6,057 nt of DNA from positions 1 to 6,057 of the forward strand of contig MHFY01000075.1 in assembly GCA_001805375.1 (NCBI GenBank), written 5' to 3'. Shown in pieces: positions 1 to 5,294 of this stretch. A program made the translations under genes and the position numbers. How positions within the stretch are numbered: the first letter of the stretch is position 1; each line of letters starts with the position of its first letter. Under the pieces are notes generated by a model, which saw only the letters and a list, made by a program, of their open reading frames with translations, ran no database searches and was not told the DNA's origin. Source of the DNA: Omnitrophica WOR_2 bacterium GWA2_47_8 (GTDB lineage: Bacteria; Omnitrophota; Gorgyraeia; Zapsychrales; GWA2-47-8).

Positions 1-2
1 GA

Positions 3-857
3 TCCACACCCAAGAAAATTTGCCAAGTCATTATTGAATTTTTGAAAGACGCGATCGATGACGCGGCTGTCGATCCGCGCAATATAAAGGCGATCGGCAT
101 CGGTGTCCCAGGGATCGTCAGCCATGATGGGAATATCCTGGAGTCACCGAATATCCCGTTGGCCGGTTTTCCGTTTGTTAAGGCCTTCCAAAAAACTTTT
201 AAGACCAGGATCTTTGTCGGCAACGATGTTAACTTGGGGCTCTTGGGCGAAAAATGGAAAGGTGTCTGCCGGAATTCCAAGAACATTATCAGCCTTTTTC
301 TCGGTACCGGGATAGGCGGAGCGATCGTGCTTAATGGAGAGCTTTATATCGGAGAACACGGTGCGGGGGCCGAATTAGGGCACGTCACGCTTAATATGAA
401 CGGCCCAAAATGCACCTGCGGGAATAAAGGTTGCCTGGAGGCCCATGCGGGGCGCTGGGCGATCGAAAGGGATATCCATCACGCCATCCGATCCGGTAAA
501 AAGACCGTTATCACGGAGTCCTTCAAGGGAGGTTTAAAAAGGATCAAAAGCAAAATGCTTTCCAAGGCCCTTTCCAAAAAAGACCGGGTGGTCACGCATA
601 TCATAACCCAGGCCGTGGTCGCTCTCGGTCATGGATGCATTTCATTTAATCATATGTTTAATCCGGAGATGATCGTGTTAGGCGGCGGGGTCATGGAGGC
701 CTGCGGGGGTTTTATTTTGCCGATCATCAGAAAAATCGTGCACGCGGACCCGTTCTTCAAGAAATTGCCGCCCTGTAAGATCGTAGAGTCCCAGTTGGGT
801 GATGACGCGGTTATCTTGGGCGCGGTGGCGATGTGTAAAAGTAAGGGTCAAGGGTGA
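3..857 (+). CDS. ROK-family sugar kinase (glucokinase-like), N-terminus missing
   Basis: ROK proteins are mostly cytoplasmic ATP-dependent kinases of glucose, N-acetylglucosamine or N-acetylmannosamine; some are transcriptional repressors. The frame is open to the left edge (first full codon at 3). A TTG at 42 is inside the gene and not a credible start, because family members carry an N-terminal DxGGT phosphate-binding motif that is not here; about 30-45 residues are probably missing. Numbering from the TTG codon: IGIGVPG at 18-24, VGNDVN at 59-64 (D62 the likely catalytic base), GTGIGG at 88-93, ELGH at 111-114, and a zinc site CTCGNKGC at 124-131 (H114, C124, C126, C131). LGGGV at 213-217 is the second nucleotide-binding region. 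These fit a complete catalytic core, so a kinase is more likely than a repressor; no helix-turn-helix can be judged because the N-terminus is absent. The sugar substrate cannot be read from sequence. It converges on the ZIP gene with a 41-nt gap. Confidence 0.93.
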   Translation, partial: STPKKICQVIIEFLKDAIDDAAVDPRNIKAIGIGVPGIVSHDGNILESPNIPLAGFPFVKAFQKTFKTRIFVGNDVNLGLLGEKWKGVCRNSKNIISLFLGTGIGGAIVLNGELYIGEHGAGAELGHVTLNMNGPKCTCGNKGCLEAHAGRWAIERDIHHAIRSGKKTVITESFKGGLKRIKSKMLSKALSKKDRVVTHIITQAVVALGHGCISFNHMFNPEMIVLGGGVMEACGGFILPIIRKIVHADPFFKKLPPCKIVESQLGDDAVILGAVAMCKSKGQG

Positions 858-870
858 AAAGGTAAGAAGC

Positions 871-900
871 ACTGCGCAACAAAACAAAGAAGCAGTTTTT
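871..900 (+). terminator. weak hairpin plus T-run after the ROK gene
   Basis: ACTGC (871-875) can pair with GCAGT (892-896) around a 16-nt loop, followed immediately by a T-run (896-900). The stem is only 5 bp and the loop is long, so this is a marginal intrinsic terminator. Its position, 13 nt past the ROK stop and between convergent genes, is right for one. Confidence 0.25.
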
Positions 901-1687
901 AAAATAATGACTGGAAAGAAATTAACTGCAGTGAATTGGTGATCAGAAGCATAAAACACAAGCCCAGCATGACCGCCCAAGCCGTTAAAGGTTTCCCGCC
1001 TTCTTCCAAAGATTCAGGGACCATCTCCGCAATGACCAGATAGATCATCGCCCCGCCGGCAAATCCCAATCCTAAAGGCAACAGCGGTTCAAACAGCCAG
1101 GTTAAAAGAGCGGACGGCACGGCCATGATCGGCTGCGGAAGGCTGGTGATGATCGAGATAATGGCGCACTTAAGGGTGGATGTTTTTTCAACTTTTAAAG
1201 GAAGAGAGACCGCCATCCCTTCCGGGATGTTGTGGACCGATATGGCAATGGCCATGATAAGGCCGAATTGCAGGTTCCCGGTCGCGAACCCTACCCCGAT
1301 CGCGATCCCTTCGGGGATCGAATGGACGAACATCGCGATAAAAATAAGAAAACTTTTTTTAGAGAATCCCTTGACCATGCTGTGCTTGTGAAAATTATGC
1401 TTATCCAGCCATTTTTCAGTCATCCAAAAGAATAGGGTCCCCAAAAGAAGTCCGATAATAACCCCATAGGGAGCGTAGGTCAGGCGGCTTCGCAGTGAGA
1501 TTCCTTCCTGGGCCAGAGAGAAAACAGACGCGGAAAGCATCATTCCGGCGGCGAACGCGGTGGCAAAGGCGCGCACCTTTTTAGAGCGGGCTTTAACGAA
1601 ATGAACGGGGATGGCGCCTAAGCCTGTGGCCAGGGCGCTTATAATTCCGGTCACGGCTGTCCAGAATATTAGGTTTTGCTGGTCCAT
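899..1687 (-). CDS. ZIP-family divalent metal transporter (ZupT/GufA-like)
   Basis: Inner-membrane importer of Zn2+ and probably other divalent metals such as Fe2+ or Mn2+. The 262-residue protein shows about eight hydrophobic segments (roughly 8-28, 42-60, 74-90, 111-131, 138-160, 172-196, 203-222, 233-257), the usual ZIP topology and length (E. coli ZupT is similar in size). The metal-site helices are clear: HSIPEGIAIG at 122-131 and HNIPEGMAV at 152-160, giving H122, E126, H152 and E156 as likely ligands. The short loop after helix 3 (about 95-103) contains several histidines (KHNFHKH), as is common in ZIP proteins. An in-frame TGA ends 12 nt before the ATG, so the start is fixed; no Shine-Dalgarno is visible. 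The gene is divergent from pncA and convergent with the ROK gene. Metal specificity cannot be assigned from sequence. Confidence 0.93.
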   Translation of the reverse strand: MDQQNLIFWTAVTGIISALATGLGAIPVHFVKARSKKVRAFATAFAAGMMLSASVFSLAQEGISLRSRLTYAPYGVIIGLLLGTLFFWMTEKWLDKHNFHKHSMVKGFSKKSFLIFIAMFVHSIPEGIAIGVGFATGNLQFGLIMAIAISVHNIPEGMAVSLPLKVEKTSTLKCAIISIITSLPQPIMAVPSALLTWLFEPLLPLGLGFAGGAMIYLVIAEMVPESLEEGGKPLTAWAVMLGLCFMLLITNSLQLISFQSLF

Positions 1688-1690
1688 AGA

Positions 1691-1841
1691 TAGAGAGTAT
1701 CAGGGCATCAGAGTATCAGTATGAAGAATATCAGAAAAATCAGAACATCAGATAGAGATTGCCAGAAATCAGATAACAGAATTTTCTGATTTCTGATTTT
1801 TTGAGATCTCTATCTGATTATTCTGGTTCTCTGATGCTCTT
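1691..1841. repeat. imperfect palindromic spacer of ATCAGA-like words (spacer 1)
   Basis: The spacer between the divergent ZIP and pncA genes is a nested inverted repeat. The clear arms are GCATCAGAG (1705-1713) with CTCTGATGC (1829-1837), ATCAGATAGAGAT (1747-1759) with ATCTCTATCTGAT (1806-1818, 13 bp perfect), CAGAAATCAG (1763-1772) with CTGATTTCTG (1786-1795), and a central CAGAA (1777-1781) with TTCTG (1784-1788). The left arm is made of recurring ATCAG/ATCAGA words and the right arm of their complements. Because it sits between divergent promoters it is not a normal terminator. No coding potential is seen in the spacer. Confidence 0.85.
1694..1702 (-). promoter_or_regulatory. extended -10-like element abutting the ZIP start
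   Basis: On the minus strand TGaTACTCT (TG at 1702-1701, hexamer 1699-1694) lies 6 nt before the ATG at 1687. The hexamer matches TATAAT at 4 of 6 positions and carries the TGn extension; no -35 is recognisable. Transcription would start at or next to the ATG. The same word TGATACTCT also occurs just upstream as part of the spacer repeat, so chance resemblance is possible. Confidence 0.35.
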
Positions 1842-1899
1842 GTGTTTATTTTAATCAAAAAGCGAATAATTACGATAATTTTAAAGAAAAAGTTTTGTG

Positions 1900-1927
1900 T
1901 TGAAAAACAATGATGTTTCGTTAAGAT
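1900..1927 (+). promoter_or_regulatory. sigma70-like promoter of pncA, leaderless geometry
   Basis: TTGAAA (1900-1905) and TAAGAT (1922-1927) are separated by 16 bp, each close to the housekeeping consensus. The -10 ends 7 nt before the pncA ATG (1935), so the predicted transcription start (about 1933-1935) coincides with the start codon. There is no ribosome binding site between this promoter and the ATG. Confidence 0.6.
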
Positions 1928-1934
1928 ATGTTTT

Positions 1935-2525
1935 ATGGCCGCCAATCAAGCCCTTTTAGTTGTCGATGTGCAGAATGATTTCTGTCCCGGCGGGACACTG
2001 GCCGTTCCTCAAGGAGATACGGTCATCCCTGTTATCAACCGTTATCTGCGTTTTTTCAATGACAAAGAGCTGCCCATTTTTGTCTCTCGCGATTGGCATC
2101 CTAAAGAAACAAAACATTTTAAACGTTTCGGCGGGATATGGCCGATGCATTGCGTGCAGAATACGCCGGGCGCTAATTTTCATGCCACGCTAAAATTGCC
2201 GCCGGAAGCGGTCATCCTTTCCAAGGGGATGGACCCGGAACAGGACAGCTATTCCGCCTTTCAAGCCAAGGATGAAGAAGGAAGGGACTTAAAGGAGATA
2301 TTAGAGGACCTTCAGGTCAAGCATCTTTTCGTCTGCGGGTTAGCCACCGACTATTGCGTTAAGGCATCGGTCTTGGACGCGATCAAGAACGGCTTTCAAA
2401 CTTTTCTTCTCCTTGATGCGGTTAAGGGCGTGAACATGCATCCGCAAGATTCCCGCAAGGCCATCGATGAGATGAACAAAAAAGGCGCCAAAAATATAAC
2501 GATCACGGATTTACCAGAAGCATAA
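1935..2525 (+). CDS. pncA: nicotinamidase PncA
   Basis: Cytoplasmic hydrolase of the isochorismatase fold that deamidates nicotinamide to nicotinate and ammonia, the first step of bacterial nicotinamide recycling. At 196 residues it has the normal family length. The triad is D11 (VVDVQNDF at 9-16), K97 (SKG at 96-98) and C141 (ATDYCV at 137-142). The metal site is D53 and H55 (SRDWHP), H61 and H72 (WPMHC), as in the mycobacterial enzyme. FCPGG at 16-20 and the GLATDYCV block separate it from general isochorismatases, so the call is specific. An in-frame TGA at 1911-1913 lies upstream and ATG 1935 is the only usual start codon after it; no Shine-Dalgarno precedes it. PncB, the next enzyme of the pathway, follows on the same strand after a 234-nt spacer, which supports the assignment. 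Confidence 0.96.
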   Translation: MAANQALLVVDVQNDFCPGGTLAVPQGDTVIPVINRYLRFFNDKELPIFVSRDWHPKETKHFKRFGGIWPMHCVQNTPGANFHATLKLPPEAVILSKGMDPEQDSYSAFQAKDEEGRDLKEILEDLQVKHLFVCGLATDYCVKASVLDAIKNGFQTFLLLDAVKGVNMHPQDSRKAIDEMNKKGAKNITITDLPEA

Positions 2526-2547
2526 AATTTTTTAAAGGTAGAAAATT

Positions 2548-2754
2548 AAGAGCATCAGAATACCAGAGCTCAGATAGAGAATTCAGATTTCAGAGAACAG
2601 TATCTTGTTACCTTAGTCTTCAATATCTTAATCTTTGAGGAACAAGGTACTGTACTGTGTTCCTCTGAACATAATTTGGGTAACACAGCACTAGATATTT
2701 TCTGAATTCTGCTTTCTGATGTCTTTCTCTGGTTATCTGATAATCTGGTATTCT
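2548..2754. repeat. long nested palindromic spacer (spacer 2)
   Basis: The 234-nt gap between pncA and pncB contains no gene and is largely an inverted repeat. Pairing arms include AGAATACCAGA (2557-2567) with TCTGGTATTCT (2744-2754, 11 bp perfect), CAGATA (2571-2576) with TATCTG (2734-2739), AGAATTCAGA (2578-2587) with TCTGAATTCT (2701-2710, perfect), GTTACC (2607-2612) with GGTAAC (2679-2684), and a gapped match of 2591-2602 to 2653-2667. It shares AAGAGCATCAGA (2548-2559) with the complement of 1830-1841 and TCAGATAGAGA (2570-2580) with 1748-1758, so it belongs to the same repeat family as the spacer upstream of pncA. No T-run follows the outer stem, so a simple terminator is unlikely. Confidence 0.85.
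2746..2754 (+). promoter_or_regulatory. extended -10-like element abutting the pncB start
   Basis: TGgTATTCT (TG 2746-2747, hexamer 2749-2754) ends 5 nt before the pncB ATG. No -35 hexamer is recognisable at 16-18 bp upstream. The element lies inside the right arm of the 11-bp outer palindrome. If active, it would give an mRNA starting at or within a base or two of the ATG. Confidence 0.4.
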
Positions 2755-2759
2755 TTACT

Positions 2760-4139
2760 ATGCAAGATCTTCAAATTTATTCCGATAATAGCCTCAAGAC
2801 CGACCTTTACGAACTGACCATGGCCGCCGGGTATTTTGTTAATAAGGTCGACACCAAGGCCACTTTTGAATTGTCCTGCCATACGATGCCGCCGAACCGT
2901 TCTTATCTGGTCGCCTGCGGCCTGGAACAGATAGCAGAATATATTTTAAATTTGAGGTTTCAGGACGAGCACATTCAATTCCTTAAAACGATCCCCGCCC
3001 TGAAAGGCCTGCCTAAAGGTTTTTTTGAATATTTGAGGGATTTTAAATTTACCGGCGATGTGTGGGCCTTCGCGGAAGGGGAAGTCTTTTTTGCCCAGGA
3101 ACCGATCCTGCAGATCGAGGCCCCGATCATCGAGGCGCAGATCTTGGAAACATTTTTATTGTCGACGGCCAATCTCCAATCCGTGGTCGCGACCAAGGCC
3201 TCCCGCATCGTTCAATCCGCGTGTTCCGACGGCGTCAAACGCGGGATCATTGATTTTGGCTCCCGAAGAGCGCATGGCGTGGATGCGGGTGTCCTTGCTT
3301 CACGTGCCTCGTATATCGCCGGGGCGTTAGGGACCTCCAATGTTTGCGCGGGGAAGCGGTTCGGCATCCCTGTTTACGGCACCATGGCCCATTCTTGGGT
3401 CGAGAGTTTTAAAAAAGAAGAGGAGGCCTTTGAGAAATATAATAATGTTTTTCCCGACAACACCATTTTACTGGTCGATACCTATGACACGATCAAGGCC
3501 GTGGAAAAGATCAAAACGTTCAAGTTCAAAGAACGGATCAATGGCGTGCGTTTAGACAGCGGGGATCTGGCGGCCTTAAGTAAGCAGACACGAAAGATCC
3601 TGGACAAGGATAAGCTTTCTCACATCAAGATCATTGCCAGCGGGAATTTGAACGAATACAAGATATCCGAACTTGTCAAAAATAAAAGCCCCATCGACCT
3701 CTTCGGTGTGGGGACCGACATGGTGACCTCCCGCGATTATCCGACCCTGGATCTGACGTATAAATTGGTGCAAATAACGCAGCGCAGCGGTAAAATAGAA
3801 TTTAAGGCCAAGAAAAGCCCGCAAAAACAAACCGTGCCGGGGCGCAAACAAGTCTACCGCAAGTTTTCCAAAACAGGTAAAATGGAAAAAGATACTATCG
3901 CCTTGTTCGATGAAAAAGTCCCGGGCGATCTGCGTCCTTTACTTAAACCGGTGATACAAGGGGGGAAGTTAAAAGAACCGTTACCCTCTTTAAAAGGGAT
4001 CAAGGGCTATCTGCAGGCGCAGTTGTCAGCCCTTGAGGAAAGTTATTTTGATCTCGCAAAGGAAAAAAAATACAAAATCGAATTGAGTGAAGGGTTGGCA
4101 AGTATTTTTGCCAAGCCTTCCTCCCGAGGAGCGAAGTGA
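2760..4139 (+). CDS. pncB: nicotinate phosphoribosyltransferase (NAPRTase)
   Basis: Cytoplasmic enzyme joining nicotinate and PRPP to give nicotinate mononucleotide and pyrophosphate, with ATP hydrolysis stimulating the reaction; second step of nicotinamide recycling after PncA. The 459-residue protein has the family blocks in order: TDLYELTMAAGYF (14-26), DFGSRRAHG (165-173), GTMAHSWV (207-214, H211 the likely phosphorylated histidine by family analogy), LVDTYDT (238-244), GVRLDSGDL (262-270), IIASGNLNEYKI (291-302) and FGVGTDMVTS (315-324). DFGSRRAHG and GVRLDSGDL point to nicotinate rather than nicotinamide phosphoribosyltransferase. An in-frame TGA at 2703-2705 lies upstream and ATG 2760 is the only usual start after it; no Shine-Dalgarno is present. 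The last 15 or so codons run through small hairpins (4095-4136), so the tail EGLASIFAKPSSRGAK may be a repeat-derived extension rather than conserved sequence. Confidence 0.96.
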   Translation: MQDLQIYSDNSLKTDLYELTMAAGYFVNKVDTKATFELSCHTMPPNRSYLVACGLEQIAEYILNLRFQDEHIQFLKTIPALKGLPKGFFEYLRDFKFTGDVWAFAEGEVFFAQEPILQIEAPIIEAQILETFLLSTANLQSVVATKASRIVQSACSDGVKRGIIDFGSRRAHGVDAGVLASRASYIAGALGTSNVCAGKRFGIPVYGTMAHSWVESFKKEEEAFEKYNNVFPDNTILLVDTYDTIKAVEKIKTFKFKERINGVRLDSGDLAALSKQTRKILDKDKLSHIKIIASGNLNEYKISELVKNKSPIDLFGVGTDMVTSRDYPTLDLTYKLVQITQRSGKIEFKAKKSPQKQTVPGRKQVYRKFSKTGKMEKDTIALFDEKVPGDLRPLLKPVIQGGKLKEPLPSLKGIKGYLQAQLSALEESYFDLAKEKKYKIELSEGLASIFAKPSSRGAK

Positions 4140-4218
4140 CGAGAGACAACATTCTTGTCCTTAGCCCTTCGGGCTTTAAGGATGAACTCTTGGGTAAGGT
4201 AACCTAAGAATGCCCAAG
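4092..4218 (+). other. cluster of small hairpins at the 3' end of pncB and in the following spacer
   Basis: Successive stems are: TTGGCAA (4095-4101) with TTGCCAA (4108-4114), loop GTATTT; CTTCCTCC (4117-4124) with GGAGcGAAG (4128-4136, one bulge); CCTTAGCCC (4159-4167) with GGGCT (4171-4175) and AAGG (4178-4181) around a TTC loop; CATTCTT (4150-4156) with AAGAATG (4206-4212); and CTTGGG (4189-4194) with CCCAAG (4213-4218). The last two cross, so they are either alternatives or a pseudoknot. No T-run follows, arguing against a plain terminator. The 95-nt gap before the CBS gene holds no gene; RNA-level regulation or processing is possible but unproven. Confidence 0.55.
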
Positions 4219-4234
4219 TGTTCACTGATGCCCC

Positions 4235-4729
4235 ATGGACGATAAAAATAAGAAAGTAAGATTGACCCACAGCGAAGATTATTACGTTAAGATCCTCCTT
4301 AATAAGGTCAAACTTAAGGAAGTCATGACTCCGTCCCCCCTTTCGGTCAGGGAGGATGCGCCCTTCAGCCAAGTGGTGGATAGGATGACCCAGCATGATA
4401 TCCGCCATGTCCCTATTGTGGATAAATATGACCATCTCGTCGGCCTTATGACCCAGCGTGACCTTTATAAGATCCAGCCGCCCCATCGCAATATGGAGGG
4501 GCTGTGGGTCTATGATAAAGATTTTTTAAACAGTATTATCCTTTCATCAGTCATGATCAAGGATCCTTTTACCATGCGGACGGACAACACGGTTGCCGAG
4601 GCCATTATAAACATGGTTCAGTTCAAATATGGCTGTATCCTCATTGTGGATGACCAAGGCGTATTGCTGGGTATTATTACTCAGCTGGATATCCTTAAGA
4701 TCGCCGCGCAGATCATTCAGGAATCATAG
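4235..4729 (+). CDS. two-CBS-domain protein
   Basis: A 164-residue protein consisting almost only of a Bateman module, two CBS repeats at about 28-82 (VMTPSPLSV, then HVPIVDKYDHLVGLMTQRDL) and 105-160 (VMIKDPFTM, then GCILIVDDQGVLLGIITQLDIL). CBS pairs commonly bind AMP, ATP, SAM or other adenosine ligands and act as energy or redox sensors, either in cis or by docking on partners. The 20-residue linker (about 83-104, with HRNMEGLWVYDKDF) is longer than in many stand-alone pairs. No catalytic, DNA-binding or membrane segment is present, so it is probably cytoplasmic and regulatory; the ligand and partner are unknown. It follows pncB by 95 nt and is 3 nt from the next gene, so the two downstream genes are likely cotranscribed with it. 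The ATG lacks a recognisable Shine-Dalgarno, so the start is less certain than the domain content. Confidence 0.9.
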   Translation: MDDKNKKVRLTHSEDYYVKILLNKVKLKEVMTPSPLSVREDAPFSQVVDRMTQHDIRHVPIVDKYDHLVGLMTQRDLYKIQPPHRNMEGLWVYDKDFLNSIILSSVMIKDPFTMRTDNTVAEAIINMVQFKYGCILIVDDQGVLLGIITQLDILKIAAQIIQES

Positions 4730-4732
4730 ATT

Positions 4733-5266
4733 ATGCCGAAATATCGGATAGTTTTGGTTGTTTTAGTTTTTTTAAATGTGTTGCTGGCGTCTCGTTCCGG
4801 CGCTGAGGATGTCTGCGGCAACATCACGCAAGATACCACCTGGTCTCTTAATGAGAGTCCTTATGTTGTGACCTGCGATGTCACGGTCGATCCTTCGGCC
4901 ATTCTTTCCATTAACCCCGGCGTTATTGTAAAGTTCGCCGCATTTTATTTATTTACGGTAAATGGCACGTTAAATGCGCAAGGCACGGCCGAACAGATGA
5001 TTACCTTTACCTCTGGCCGGACACCTCAAAAGTTGGGCGATTGGTCGGAGATTTATCTCACCAATCTCAGCGGTCATAGTATTTTTAAGTACGTTAGATT
5101 AGAGTATTCGAACAATGGATTGCATGCGCATACGGTTTCTCCAACGATAGAAGGCAGTATTTTTGAAAACAATACGTATGGAATTTACCTGGAAAACGGA
5201 TCGGACCCGGTTATGAAGAACAATAATACCAAAAATAATTTAGAACAAGGGATCATTATTTGGTAG
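4733..5266 (+). CDS. short secreted right-handed beta-helix-like protein
   Basis: Predicted exported protein of 177 residues. The N-terminus has K3/R5, a hydrophobic core (about 6-19) and a plausible signal peptidase I site after SGA (22-24). The mature part starts with a sequence typical of the N-terminal strand of parallel beta-helix surface proteins (Val/Ile-rich, 'INPGVIVKF' at 60-68), with C28 and C48 placed to form a disulfide. Later segments, 'GLHAHTVSPTIEGSIFENN' and 'GIYLENGSDPVMKNNNTKNN', repeat the pattern G-I/L-x-hydrophobic-x-N/S-x-x-P-x-hydrophobic-x-x-x-x-hydrophobic-x-x-N of pectate-lyase-like coils. Such proteins are usually much longer; this one ends right after a third 'GIIIW' strand start, so it is either a mini beta-helix or truncated. 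No catalytic residues can be named. It follows the CBS stop by 3 nt, with AGGA (4719-4722) 10 nt upstream as a weak ribosome binding site. Confidence 0.65.
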   Translation: MPKYRIVLVVLVFLNVLLASRSGAEDVCGNITQDTTWSLNESPYVVTCDVTVDPSAILSINPGVIVKFAAFYLFTVNGTLNAQGTAEQMITFTSGRTPQKLGDWSEIYLTNLSGHSIFKYVRLEYSNNGLHAHTVSPTIEGSIFENNTYGIYLENGSDPVMKNNNTKNNLEQGIIIW

Positions 5267-5294
5267 AATTGCTGAGTTTGCGGAAAGCTTAGAT

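Noticed and set aside
42..44. TTG at 42 as the start of the ROK gene
   Set aside because: The frame is open to the left edge and the family's N-terminal nucleotide-binding motif would be missing, so the real start is outside the window.
841..866. Drifting GTAAGGGT/CAAGGGT/AAAAGGT words at the end of the ROK gene
   Set aside because: Only about three degenerate copies of 6-8 nt; not distinguishable from purine-rich composition.
678..980. 100-codon minus-strand open frame overlapping the ends of the ROK and ZIP genes
   Set aside because: It covers conserved ROK C-terminal coding sequence antisense and the ZIP C-terminus in another frame; no recognisable domain.
1691..1841. Repeated ATCAGA words considered as a CRISPR array
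   Set aside because: Words are 6-13 nt, irregularly spaced and arranged as complementary arms, with no constant-length spacers and no cas genes in the window.
4043..4486. 147-codon minus-strand open frame across the pncB end and CBS gene start
   Set aside because: It overlaps two well-supported genes and the hairpin region on the opposite strand, and its translation shows no family motif; it is a shadow frame.
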